DNA from: Brevibacterium picturae
GTDB taxonomy: Bacteria > Actinomycetota > Actinomycetes > Actinomycetales > Brevibacteriaceae
Length of the DNA stretch: 18,718 bases
NCBI RefSeq assembly: GCF_030453725.1
Contig: NZ_JAKDJU010000056.1
Span: forward strand, 1-18,718
Direction: 5' to 3'
Positions 1-7,266 of the stretch are shown here, one piece after another (position 1 is the stretch's first letter; every line of letters starts with the position of its first letter). The notes under the pieces are model-generated. The model had not been told where the DNA came from, searched no databases, and worked only from the letters and a program-made list of their open reading frames with translations. Position numbers and translations under genes: made by a program.

Positions 1-405
1 CGGGACGCCGGCCCCCTTGCGGGGACGACGCTTCGACGAGGTTGCTTTGGCGCCGTAGCCGACCAGGGTGGCGCCACCATCGGCATCGCCTCCGCCCTCG
101 GTCGAGGCCTGCGCGTCTCCTGCCGCAGGCGCAGAGGCTCCAGCGGTCTCGGAGCTGCCGGCGGAATCGCCGCCGCCGAAGCGGATGATCGGTGTTCCGA
201 CCTCGATGGTCTGGCCCTCATCGACCAGCAGGGCGTCGACGAGTCCGGCCTGCGGGCTCGGGAGCTCGACCAGGGATTTGGCCGTTTCGATCTCGACGAG
301 GATCTGGTTGACGGTGATGGTGTCGCCCGGGGCGACCTTCCATGACACGATATCGGCCTCGGTCAGGCCCTCACCGACGTCAGGAAGAGGAAATTCGAAA
401 GACAT
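1..405 (-). CDS. bkdC: Dihydrolipoamide acyltransferase (E2) of branched-chain 2-oxoacid dehydrogenase, N-terminal part
   Basis: This is the E2 core subunit, which carries the acyl group from E1 on a swinging lipoyl arm and hands it to CoA. Only the first 135 codons are in the window; the peripheral-subunit-binding and catalytic domains lie beyond base 1. Residues 3-78 form a lipoyl domain that starts FPLPDVGEGL and contains the lipoylation site ETAKS, with Lys43 as the lipoyl lysine. Residues 81-118 are an Ala/Gly/Ser/Asp-rich flexible linker, followed by a basic stretch (SSKRRPRKG). The start is fixed by AAGGAG seven bases upstream of the ATG. It lies 16 bases after the E1-beta gene on the same strand, in the order E1-alpha, E1-beta, E2 known for Bkd operons. 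A pyruvate dehydrogenase E2 cannot be excluded from the lipoyl domain alone, so the substrate assignment is inferred from the family and the gene order. Confidence 0.93.
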   Translation of the reverse strand, partial: MSFEFPLPDVGEGLTEADIVSWKVAPGDTITVNQILVEIETAKSLVELPSPQAGLVDALLVDEGQTIEVGTPIIRFGGGDSAGSSETAGASAPAAGDAQASTEGGGDADGGATLVGYGAKATSSKRRPRKGAGVP

Positions 406-421
406 ATCAGCTCTCCTTGAA

Positions 422-1399
422 TCAGTAGGCCAGTGCCCGGTCGACACCGTCGAAGATGCGATCCAGGTCGGGCAGGTAGTGCTCTTCCATCCGCGAGCCG
501 GGGTAGGGCGTGTGATAGCCGCCGACTCGGATGACGGGAGCCTCGAGGTTGAAGAAGCAACGCTCGGACAGGCGTGCCGCGATCTCGGAGCCCAGGCCCA
601 GGAAGGTCGGCGCCTCGTGGGTGATCACCAGTCGGCCGGTCTTCTTCACCGACTTCTCAAGGGTCGTGAAGTCGATCGGGCTGAGGCTGCGCAGGTCGAT
701 GAGTTCGACGCTCTTACCCTCTTCGGCCGCGGCGGTGACGACGTCCTTGGCTGTCGGCATCAGTGGGCCATAGGCCACCAGTGTGACATCGGTGCCTTCG
801 GAGACCACCTGGGCGTCGTGCATTCCCAGACTTCCCCGCTCGGAGGTGTCGACGTCGCCGCGCAGCCAGTAGCGGCGCTTGGGCTCGAAGAACATCACCG
901 GATCGTCGCTCTTGATCGCTTCCTGCATCATCCAGTAGGCGTCATGGGCGTTCGACGGTGAGACCAGGCGCAGCCCGGCGTGATGGGCGAAGACGGTCTC
1001 CGGGCTCTCCGAGTGGTGCTCCGGTGAGCCGATGCCGCCGCCGTAGGGCACGCGGATGACGATCGGAACTCGCTCCTTGCCCAGAGTGCGGTTGTAGAGC
1101 TTGGCCAGCTGGGTCACGATCTGGTCGTAGGCGGGGAAGATGAAGGCGTCGAACTGGATCTCGATGACCGGGCGGTAGCCGCGGATGGCCATGCCGATCG
1201 AGGTTCCGACCATGCCGGATTCGGCCAGTGGCGAGTCGATGACCCGCTGCGGACCGAAGTCCTTCTGCAGGCCTTCGGTGACGCGGAAGACGCCGCCGAG
1301 TTTGCCGATGTCCTCACCGATGAGGACGACCTTCGGGTCGTCCTCCATGGCTTTGCGCATTCCGGCCGTGAGGGCCTTTGACAGGGGAAGTTTCTCCAT
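422..1399 (-). CDS. bkdB: Branched-chain 2-oxoacid dehydrogenase E1 component, beta subunit
   Basis: The beta subunit pairs with E1-alpha in an alpha2-beta2 thiamine-diphosphate enzyme that decarboxylates 2-oxoacids from valine, leucine and isoleucine and acylates E2. At 325 residues it has the usual length of the family. The N-terminal pyrimidine-binding transketolase domain shows IGEDIGKLGGVFRVTEGL and PLAESGMVG, with Glu60 as the residue expected to activate the cofactor. GSPEHHS (residues 124-130) supplies the active-site histidine pair. The C-terminal transketolase domain (about 200-323) contains LVAYGP and the conserved VIRVGGYHTPYP-type tail. The start codon overlaps the stop codon of E1-alpha by one base (TGATG), and AGGTGAGG lies just upstream, so translation is probably coupled. 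Pyruvate as substrate is the main alternative. Confidence 0.95.
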   Translation of the reverse strand: MEKLPLSKALTAGMRKAMEDDPKVVLIGEDIGKLGGVFRVTEGLQKDFGPQRVIDSPLAESGMVGTSIGMAIRGYRPVIEIQFDAFIFPAYDQIVTQLAKLYNRTLGKERVPIVIRVPYGGGIGSPEHHSESPETVFAHHAGLRLVSPSNAHDAYWMMQEAIKSDDPVMFFEPKRRYWLRGDVDTSERGSLGMHDAQVVSEGTDVTLVAYGPLMPTAKDVVTAAAEEGKSVELIDLRSLSPIDFTTLEKSVKKTGRLVITHEAPTFLGLGSEIAARLSERCFFNLEAPVIRVGGYHTPYPGSRMEEHYLPDLDRIFDGVDRALAY

Positions 1400-2553
1400 C
1401 AGGCCTCACCTGCATCGGCGAATGAGGCCTGGTATGCGAGGAAATCCGCACGTTCCTCATCGACGAGGGGGTGAGGTTCGGAGGTGACATGGGCGAACAT
1501 CTCGACGGGGTCGGGATCTTCCATGGTCATGCAGTTGTGGCGGATGCGTGCGGCGAGGGTATCGGCCTCGGCGTCCACCTCGGCGAAGAATTCCTCACCG
1601 GTGTCGGTGTGGTTGTCGAGGTAGGCCCGAAGTCGCTTGAGCGGATCGCGGTCCTCCCAGATCTCCTCTTCGGCGGCATCGCGGTACTTCGTCGGGTCAT
1701 CGGCCGTGGTGTGGGCACCACGACGGTAGGTGAAGGCTTCGATGAGCATCGGGCCGTTGCCGGCGCGGACCGAGTCCAGGCTGGCCCGGGCCACGGCGTA
1801 CATCGCGATGATGTCGTTGCCGTCGACGCGGAGGCCGGGAACGCCGAATCCTTCGCCGCGCTTGCACAGTGGTGCCGCGGACTGGACGTGGGTGGGTTCG
1901 GAGATGGCCCACTGGTTGTTCTGGCAGAAGAACAGCACGGGTGCGTGGAATGCTCCGGCGAAGGTCAGCGCCTCGGAGACATCGCCCTGTGAAGTGGCTC
2001 CGTCGCCGAAGCAGGCGATGGCCGCAGTGTCGCGTTCGATGTCACCGGTGCCGACGTCGCCGTCCATGGACACGCCCATGGCGTAGCCGGTGGCGTGCAG
2101 GGTCTGCGATCCGATGACGATGGTGTACGTGTGGAACCGGTGTTCCTGGGGGTCCCAGCCGCCGTGGTCCTGGCCGCGGAACATGCCGAGGAGGGTTTCG
2201 GGTTCGACGCCGCGTGTGTAGGCGAGGCCGTGTTCGCGGTAGGTGGGGAAGACGAAGTCCTGGGGGCGGGCTGCCCGTCCCATTCCGATCTGGGCTGCTT
2301 CCTGACCGAACATCGGCGCCCACAGGCCGAGCTGTCCTTGGCGCTGCAGGGCTGCGCCCTCAGCATCGATGCGACGCACCAGGACCATGTCCCGGTAGAA
2401 GCCGCGCAGATCCTCATCGGTGAGTTCTGCCGCGAAGGCGTCATATTCACCGGATTCGACGCGATTGCCGTCTTCGGTGAGCATCTGGATCATTCGAGGT
2501 TCCGATGACTGACTGTGGGCAGTCCCGGTTCCCACTGAAATGTTGGAGGTCAT
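1399..2553 (-). CDS. bkdA: Branched-chain 2-oxoacid dehydrogenase E1 component, alpha subunit
   Basis: This is the thiamine-diphosphate-binding subunit of the E1 decarboxylase and the first gene of the three-gene operon. The diphosphate/magnesium motif is clear: GDG at residues 183-185 and NN at 212-213 (CFGDGATSQGDV ... FFCQNNQWAIS). The loop YRRGAHTTADDPTKYR (about 277-291) matches the conserved, cofactor-ordering loop of the family. I chose the ATG at 2553, giving 384 residues (MTSNISVG), because AAGGAG (2561-2566) lies exactly seven bases upstream. An earlier in-frame start at 2586 would add 11 residues but would place that ribosome site inside the gene. The order and spacing with E1-beta and E2 support the Bkd assignment. 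The closely related PdhA-type enzymes of actinobacteria are the main alternative. Confidence 0.95.
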   Translation of the reverse strand: MTSNISVGTGTAHSQSSEPRMIQMLTEDGNRVESGEYDAFAAELTDEDLRGFYRDMVLVRRIDAEGAALQRQGQLGLWAPMFGQEAAQIGMGRAARPQDFVFPTYREHGLAYTRGVEPETLLGMFRGQDHGGWDPQEHRFHTYTIVIGSQTLHATGYAMGVSMDGDVGTGDIERDTAAIACFGDGATSQGDVSEALTFAGAFHAPVLFFCQNNQWAISEPTHVQSAAPLCKRGEGFGVPGLRVDGNDIIAMYAVARASLDSVRAGNGPMLIEAFTYRRGAHTTADDPTKYRDAAEEEIWEDRDPLKRLRAYLDNHTDTGEEFFAEVDAEADTLAARIRHNCMTMEDPDPVEMFAHVTSEPHPLVDEERADFLAYQASFADAGEA

Positions 2554-2655
2554 TCCAGTTCTCCTTTGTTCAAGGTCCAATCGCACCGGAGGTGACCAGT
2601 GGTGGACGGTGTTCTTCGAGCGAGGCCTCTGGTGTGAGATCTCGCCCTCGAGTGA

Positions 2656-2666
2656 TGTGATTCACA
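2656..2666. promoter_or_regulatory. Candidate operator upstream of the dehydrogenase operon
   Basis: TGTGATTCACA is a dyad of two 5-base arms around one central base, about 100 bases upstream of the E1-alpha start. The right arm joins a second short dyad (TCACAGGTGA). The half-site resembles those bound by Crp- or GntR-type regulators, but the central gap is too short for a classical Crp site. The function is a guess from position and symmetry. Confidence 0.3.
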
Positions 2667-2918
2667 GGTGATACCACGATACCGAATCCACCGACTGCAT
2701 GCCACATCGGCAGCGTGCGTCGAGCGCCAATTGTTATGGTCGGGTTCAGCCTAGGAGGCGACTACCGCGCGTGTGGTTCACGTCCAAAGGCGTCCATGCC
2801 GAATTGTCGATGGTCGCCGAGTTGGTCCAACGTCCGACAAATGCACGTCCGAGCAGTTCACAGCTCCACCTCGCCGAGGTTGGGCTCGGGTTTCTCCCGC
2901 ATGCTTCGCTGCCGTCGA

Positions 2919-2936
2919 CCTCGGATTTCGCCGAGG
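2919..2936 (-). terminator. Hairpin downstream of the hydrolase gene, possible terminator
   Basis: CCTCGG and CCGAGG form a perfect 6-bp stem around a 6-base loop, 22 bases after the stop codon of the alpha/beta-hydrolase gene on the minus strand. There is no U-run after it, so it would be a tract-less actinobacterial-type terminator at best. Confidence 0.35.
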
Positions 2937-2958
2937 CTGCCCTGGCTCTTGGCCACGG

Positions 2959-4476
2959 TCATGTCCGTTTGCGTTTTCCCTGGTAGTCCCTCGTTTCCTT
3001 GAGATCACCGGTGAAGAATCCCGAGTTCTTCGCGGTGAATCGGTTGAGGCCGGCATGGCCGGCGCCGAGCATCAGCCCGATCGAGGCCGTGTAGGCGGCC
3101 GAGGAGTGTGCGGCTCCGGCGGAGGAGAACAGTTCGTCGAGCTCCGCATCTGTTCTGTTCTTCAGGTTCGGGGCATGGCGCAGCTGGTCGGGATCGTAGT
3201 CGACGGTGATCGTCGACCAGTGGTCCTCGGCCGGGTTCTCATTGCCGTCGAGGTCGGGCACCAGATCCTGCTCGTGCTCGATCGAGAGGACGTCGATGTC
3301 CTCATCAACCGGGAAGTCTGAGATCGGGGCGCCCACGGTGACGAGCGCGGAGACATTCACATCGGCCAAGAACGCCGGATCGGCGGCAAGCGTTCCGGCG
3401 GTGATCCCTCCCTGCGAATAGCCGACCAGCATGACCTCGGCATCCGAGCCGATATTCGCATCGGCGATGGCCTGCCGGACCATCTCCTGCATCACGGTGT
3501 CGTTGCCGGCCATGGCCTGCACATTCGTCGTCATATCGGTGGTGTTCTCACCCGGCTCGGGCGACCAATCGGTCGTCGCGGGAATGTAGACGATGTAGCG
3601 GGTGGTGCCGTCAGCGGCCGTGATCTCCTCGATCCTCACCTGCCCGGAGTCGGTGCCGCGGTGGACGTCGGCCTCTCTGCTGTAGAGGTCCCCGATATCA
3701 CGCGGCGGCTCGTCATGGGCCTCAGTGATGCCCTCGGCCTTCCACACCTCCACATCTGATGGCAGGAGCAGCCCGAACATGTTTGCGCCACCCAGGATCC
3801 ATGCCGTCATCGATGACGAGTCATGCGGCCACAGCGCATGGTCACCGTCGGCGGCCAGCACAGTCGGCGGCAGTCCCATGAAGCCGACGACGATTCCCGG
3901 CAGCACGTGTTCGATGATGGCCCCGGAGGCATCGGAGTTCTCGAACACGAGGGCGACGAAGGCCTCTTTGGCCGCTGCCTTCGACTGGGCCAGGTCGATG
4001 CCGAAGTGCTTGGCCACGGCATCATCGAGGCCTGTGGCGTCGAGGAACGTCAGTCCCACGTAGATCGGGACCCCGACGGCGATGCCGATCGGGATGAGCA
4101 CGGGCAGGGTGATGGCGATGACGCGGCCGGTGACGTATCCGAGGCAGTCGAGGAGTCCGCCGAAGGTGTCGCTGATGCCCTTCTCCGCCTGTCTGTACGC
4201 GATTGCCGCAGCCCTGACGGCGAGGACGGTGGCTTCGAGCTCGATGAGCACGCGTGCCGACTGGTGGAGGTAGACGATCCGAGCGGCATCGAGATTGATC
4301 GCCGTCAGCGGAGCGGGGACCTGAGTCAGGAGCGTCGCCAGATCGAAGTCGGCACGCGATCCTTCGGCGGACAGATCACCGATGGATGCGCAGATGCGCT
4401 GAAGCTCGTCACCGCTGGAGTCTGCGCGGTCGTCGATCGTCAGCTGCGGACCGCCGGCAGTTCGAGTCGCGATCAT
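2959..4476 (-). CDS. Alpha/beta-hydrolase with WXG/PE-like helical N-terminus, candidate type VII secretion effector
   Basis: A 505-residue protein in two parts. The C-terminal half (about 280-465) is an alpha/beta-hydrolase: GYSQGG (352-357) holds the presumed nucleophile Ser354, LSIEHEQDLVPDLDG (397-411) supplies the acid (Asp404 or a neighbour), and His457 is a candidate base. This pattern belongs to an actinobacterial lipase/esterase-like family. Residues 15-100 are predicted helical, with no Sec signal, and end in YRQAE (94-98), a match to the YxxxD/E export motif of ESX substrates. Residues 113-145 are strongly hydrophobic and could be one or two membrane-active helices. The start codon overlaps the stop of the preceding gene by four bases (ATGA), so the two are translationally coupled. 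The hydrolase fold is clear; secretion and toxicity are inference. Its substrate is unknown, with lipid or ester plausible. Confidence 0.8.
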   Translation of the reverse strand: MIATRTAGGPQLTIDDRADSSGDELQRICASIGDLSAEGSRADFDLATLLTQVPAPLTAINLDAARIVYLHQSARVLIELEATVLAVRAAAIAYRQAEKGISDTFGGLLDCLGYVTGRVIAITLPVLIPIGIAVGVPIYVGLTFLDATGLDDAVAKHFGIDLAQSKAAAKEAFVALVFENSDASGAIIEHVLPGIVVGFMGLPPTVLAADGDHALWPHDSSSMTAWILGGANMFGLLLPSDVEVWKAEGITEAHDEPPRDIGDLYSREADVHRGTDSGQVRIEEITAADGTTRYIVYIPATTDWSPEPGENTTDMTTNVQAMAGNDTVMQEMVRQAIADANIGSDAEVMLVGYSQGGITAGTLAADPAFLADVNVSALVTVGAPISDFPVDEDIDVLSIEHEQDLVPDLDGNENPAEDHWSTITVDYDPDQLRHAPNLKNRTDAELDELFSSAGAAHSSAAYTASIGLMLGAGHAGLNRFTAKNSGFFTGDLKETRDYQGKRKRT

Positions 4477-5321
4477 GATCGGTGCCCGGTCGTCGACGAT
4501 CGCTGCGCTCCCGGAGGTCGTTGCGCTCCCGGAGATCGCTGCGCTTCCGGAGGTCGCTGGGGTGGCGGAGGCTGCCGCGTCACCGGAGGCTGCTGAGCCT
4601 CAGTTGTCCGAAGCCGAGTCAGGACCGTCGCAAGCAGGATCCGCACCGCATTGCTCTCGAGGTTCTGCTCGGATCCCACGGTGATCGTCTCGCCGTCGCG
4701 CTCCAGTGTCGGTCGGGCCCAGGTTCCGTCCACTCTGTGCAGGAACTCCATTCCGGCGACTTTGGCCTCGTCGAGGTAGGTCAGAGTGAGCACGCAGTCC
4801 TTGTCGACCAGAGCGCACAGCTCCTCGGTGATCTGCGCGAGATCCTGAGGTCTCAGGCGCCTGAGGAGTTCGAACCCCGCGAACTCGGCGAAGCCCTCAC
4901 CGCGGAGCACCAAGATGGCCAGGCAGATGTCTTCGCACAGGGACACCTCGAGGTGGGCGATCTCGTCCCCGGAGCTGATGACGAGGGTGATCCGAGAGCG
5001 GGTGAGATTGAGCTCGGCGGCGAAACCGGTCAGCCAGGCCGTGAGCACATCGAACCCACGCCGGGAGTCCCTGCTCGAGGGCTCCCCCAGCATCAGCGTT
5101 TCCGTGATTCCCTTCCCGGCGACCGGGCCTGCCTCCGGTGCCTCGTCCCCCACCGAGGCAGCCCCAGTTCCTTCCCACACCGAGGCGGTCCCGACAGCGT
5201 CCGCACGGGGCATCAGTTCGTGTGGCCACAGCGTTCTCAGCCGTTCGGGAAGCCTCATGATTCGTGCGATGTCGACGGCGAACCAGCTGCTCCCCGGCCC
5301 CGCTTTCCCGGTGGCGGTCAT
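4473..5321 (-). CDS. Unknown protein between WXG-like and hydrolase genes, possible ESX chaperone or adaptor
   Basis: I do not recognise the family. With the ATG at 5321 the product has 282 residues. That start is chosen because it overlaps the stop of the small upstream gene by four bases (ATGA); a longer frame to 5528 would overlap most of that gene. Residues 85-240 look like a compact alternating strand/helix domain (ITLVISSGDEIAHLEVSL, later a strand pair and a VDGTW segment, ending in a helix ILLATVLTRL). Residues 241-282 are a disordered Pro/Gln/Arg tail with six-residue repeats of the PGAQRS type. There is no signal peptide or membrane helix. Size, position between a WXG-like gene and an effector-like gene, and overall layout recall EspG-type ESX chaperones, but I see no diagnostic EspG motif. 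The role is inference. Confidence 0.7.
   Translation of the reverse strand: MTATGKAGPGSSWFAVDIARIMRLPERLRTLWPHELMPRADAVGTASVWEGTGAASVGDEAPEAGPVAGKGITETLMLGEPSSRDSRRGFDVLTAWLTGFAAELNLTRSRITLVISSGDEIAHLEVSLCEDICLAILVLRGEGFAEFAGFELLRRLRPQDLAQITEELCALVDKDCVLTLTYLDEAKVAGMEFLHRVDGTWARPTLERDGETITVGSEQNLESNAVRILLATVLTRLRTTEAQQPPVTRQPPPPQRPPEAQRSPGAQRPPGAQRSSTTGHRS
4502..4573. repeat. Four 18-bp tandem repeats inside a coding tail
   Basis: Units start at 4502, 4520, 4538 and 4556. The first three differ from one another at only one to three positions and the fourth is degenerate. Because 18 is divisible by three, each unit encodes six residues (PGAQRS-like) of the C-terminal tail of the middle cassette protein, and copy number can change without a frameshift. 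Confidence 0.85.
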
Positions 5322-5563
5322 ATCTGGATCCTGCCTCCCACCGAGACGACCTGGAGATGCAGGTCGTAGGCTTCGGCGAGCTTGTCGGCCCTCTCCGCGA
5401 GGGTGATGATCGAATCCGCACACGTCAGCACACGATCGCCGAGCATCCGACCGGCTGGGGAGTCCCATGCCTCGACCTGCCGACAGCTCTGCGCCAGGCT
5501 GCGCAATTCGTCTGCTCGCCGCCTCCACCCGTCCCGGTTGAGTGCCAGCTCATCGGTGATCAC
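5318..5563 (-). CDS. Small WXG100-like protein (ESX family helical partner)
   Basis: An 81-residue, almost wholly helical protein. The two predicted helices (about 11-30 and 40-68) are joined by a turn with the motif VEAWDSPAG (Trp33-Asp34-Ser35-Pro36), the variant of the WXG turn common in actinobacterial ESX-like proteins. Length, helical hairpin and central Trp fit the WXG100 superfamily, whose members dimerise and leave the cell by type VII secretion. No YxxxD/E motif is visible after the second helix, which fits a partner whose export depends on another protein. I chose GTG at 5563 because AGGAGG lies six bases upstream; the ATG at 5569 directly abuts that site, and the ATG at 5581 lies upstream of it. 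It is the first gene of the three-gene cassette, overlapping the next gene by four bases. Confidence 0.72.
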   Translation of the reverse strand: MITDELALNRDGWRRRADELRSLAQSCRQVEAWDSPAGRMLGDRVLTCADSIITLAERADKLAEAYDLHLQVVSVGGRIQI

Positions 5564-5569
5564 TGTCAT

Positions 5570-5575
5570 CCTCCT
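5570..5575 (-). promoter_or_regulatory. Ribosome-binding site that decides the WXG-like start
   Basis: A perfect AGGAGG on the minus strand. It sits six bases upstream of a GTG and immediately next to an in-frame ATG, so only the GTG has normal spacing. Confidence 0.7.
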
Positions 5576-5652
5576 GTACAAATCCGTCCCGGGTCCGGTT
5601 CAGTCTTCACCGTACGAATCGGCACCTGTCACCGAAAGCGCCCGCGATCGCA

Positions 5653-5700
5653 CTGTGGAAACACCGTGACGCTCCACAGGGTTTCCACGTCATAGTCACG
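5653..5700. repeat. Cluster of overlapping inverted repeats between divergent genes
   Basis: Within 48 bases of the 246-base divergent gap between the WXG-like gene and purB are three overlapping dyads: CTGTGGA (5653-5659) with TCCACAG (5673-5679); GTGGAAAC (5655-5662) with GTTTCCAC (5681-5688); and CGTGAC (5665-5670) with GTCACG (5695-5700). The first two share a left arm and cannot pair at once. This could be an operator region or an RNA switch in one of the leaders. Confidence 0.5.
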
Positions 5701-5809
5701 GCGGCCTCCACAGCCGCGAGACCACGAGTCTCACCTTCCCCGCAGTCGCGGCTTCGACCGCCTGCCGGTCGGTTCCGCGTCCGTGCCCGGCTCATGAGAA
5801 AATGGGGGC

Positions 5810-7243
5810 ATGCCGACCGTTTCGCTTGCTGACATCTCGCCCGCCATTGCTCTCGGACCACTCGATGGTCGTTACCGCAAAGACACCGCTGACCTCGTCG
5901 ATCACCTCTCCGAGGCGGCCCTGAACCGCAACCGGATCACGGTGGAGGTCGAGTGGTTCATCCACCTGGCCCAGAACTCCGTGATCGACGGCGTGCGCCG
6001 TCTCACCGAGGACGAGATCAGCGGCCTGCGCACCTTCGCCGAGAACTTCGACGCCGAGACGATCGCCACACTCGCAGCCCACGAAGCGGTGACGGTTCAC
6101 GACGTCAAGGCCGTTGAGTACACAATCAAAGAAGCACTAGTCGAACTCGGCGCCGACGATCTCAGTGAACTCGTCCACTTCTGCTGCACCTCCGAAGACA
6201 TCAACAATCTGTCCTGGGCGCTGGGCATCAAGGGCGCCACCGTCGATGTGTGGCTGCCCCGCGCGAAGGCACTCATCGACTCATTGGCCGACACCGCCTC
6301 GGCGCTGGCGGAGGTCCCGATGCTCTCCCACACCCACGGCCAGCCGGCGACGCCGACGACCATGGGCAAGGAGCTCGCCGTGTTCGTCCACCGCCTGCGC
6401 CGTCAGTTCGAACGCATCGAGGCAAGCGAATTCCTCGGCAAGATCAACGGTGCGACCGGCACGTACTCGGCCCACCTGGCCGCCGTGCCCGGCGCCGACT
6501 GGCCGAAGCTGGCCAAGACCTTCGTCGAGGGCAGCCTGGGTCTGACGTTCAATCCCCTGACCACTCAGATCGAATCCCACGACTGGGATGCCGAGCTCTT
6601 CGCAGACATCGCACGGTTCAACCGCATCGCCCACAATCTGGCGACGGACATGTGGACCTACATCTCGATGAGCTACTTCAAGCAGATCCCCGTCGCCGGG
6701 TCGACCGGGTCCTCGACGATGCCGCACAAGGTCAATCCGATCCGCTTCGAAAACGCCGAGGCCAACCTCGAGCTCTCGTGCGCACTGCTCGACTCGCTCG
6801 CCTCAACCCTGGTGACCTCCCGGATGCAGCGCGACCTCACGGACTCGACCTCGCAGCGCAACATCGGCGTCGCATACGGTCACTCGGTGCTCGCACTGAA
6901 CAACCTGGTCAAGGGCTTGGAACGGCTCGCGATCAACGAAGAGGCCCTGACCGCCGACCTCGACTCCAATTGGGAGGTCCTGGGCGAGGCGATCCAGTCG
7001 GTCATGCGCGCCGCCGGACTGCAGGGTGTGCCCGGCATGGACAACCCCTACGAAACGCTCAAGGAACTCACGCGCGGCAAGCGCATCGATCAGGCCGACC
7101 TGCAGAGCTTCGTCGCCGGCCTCGGACTGCCCGAGGCCGAGACCCAGCTGCTCAAGACCCTGACTCCTGCCACCTACATCGGCGTCGCCGCTCAGCTGGC
7201 CGAATCAGAGGTCGCCGACTGGAAGGCTCGCACACAGGGCTGA
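5810..7243 (+). CDS. purB: Adenylosuccinate lyase
   Basis: PurB removes fumarate from SAICAR and from adenylosuccinate, two steps of purine synthesis, in the cytoplasm. The 477-residue product is the long, E. coli-like form: PLDGRY near the start, NHDVKAVEY-type segment (VHDVKAVEY), CTSEDINNLS, SHTHGQPATP with the catalytic histidine region, and the fumarase/aspartase-superfamily signature GSSTMPHKVNPI. The C-terminus has PYETLKELTRGKR and LTPATYIG. No strong ribosome site precedes the ATG; a GAAAAT box ends six bases upstream, so a leaderless message is possible. It stands alone, divergent from the WXG-like cassette, with no other purine gene nearby. Confidence 0.98.
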   Translation: MPTVSLADISPAIALGPLDGRYRKDTADLVDHLSEAALNRNRITVEVEWFIHLAQNSVIDGVRRLTEDEISGLRTFAENFDAETIATLAAHEAVTVHDVKAVEYTIKEALVELGADDLSELVHFCCTSEDINNLSWALGIKGATVDVWLPRAKALIDSLADTASALAEVPMLSHTHGQPATPTTMGKELAVFVHRLRRQFERIEASEFLGKINGATGTYSAHLAAVPGADWPKLAKTFVEGSLGLTFNPLTTQIESHDWDAELFADIARFNRIAHNLATDMWTYISMSYFKQIPVAGSTGSSTMPHKVNPIRFENAEANLELSCALLDSLASTLVTSRMQRDLTDSTSQRNIGVAYGHSVLALNNLVKGLERLAINEEALTADLDSNWEVLGEAIQSVMRAAGLQGVPGMDNPYETLKELTRGKRIDQADLQSFVAGLGLPEAETQLLKTLTPATYIGVAAQLAESEVADWKARTQG

Positions 7244-7266
7244 TCGCGGCGCACGGAACCCACTGT

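Larger units (their letters stand above)
2554..2958. other. Gene-free spacer upstream of the dehydrogenase operon
   Basis: No convincing gene lies in these 405 bases. The half nearest the dehydrogenase operon holds its ribosome-binding site, presumably its promoter, and a short dyad (2656-2666). The half nearest the hydrolase gene holds a perfect 6-bp hairpin (2919-2936) and two short perfect palindromes, GTTGGTCCAAC (2821-2831) and CCTCGCCGAGG (2869-2879). Plus-strand open frames exist at 2699-2986 but have no ribosome site, no recognisable family, mixed third-position composition, and run into the end of the hydrolase gene. Confidence 0.6.

Noticed and set aside
2699..2986. Plus-strand open frame of 95 codons in the spacer
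   Set aside because: No ribosome site, no recognised motif, mixed third-position bases, other frames open across the same bases, and it runs into the end of the hydrolase gene.
4473..5528. Longer version of the middle cassette gene starting at 5528
   Set aside because: It would overlap almost all of the WXG-like gene; the added residues look like out-of-frame translation, whereas the ATG at 5321 gives an exact ATGA junction.
5318..5563. Small WXG-like protein as an antitoxin or immunity protein
   Set aside because: The helical hairpin with a central WDSPAG turn and its position first in the operon fit a secretion partner better; immunity genes usually follow the toxin gene. It is not ruled out.
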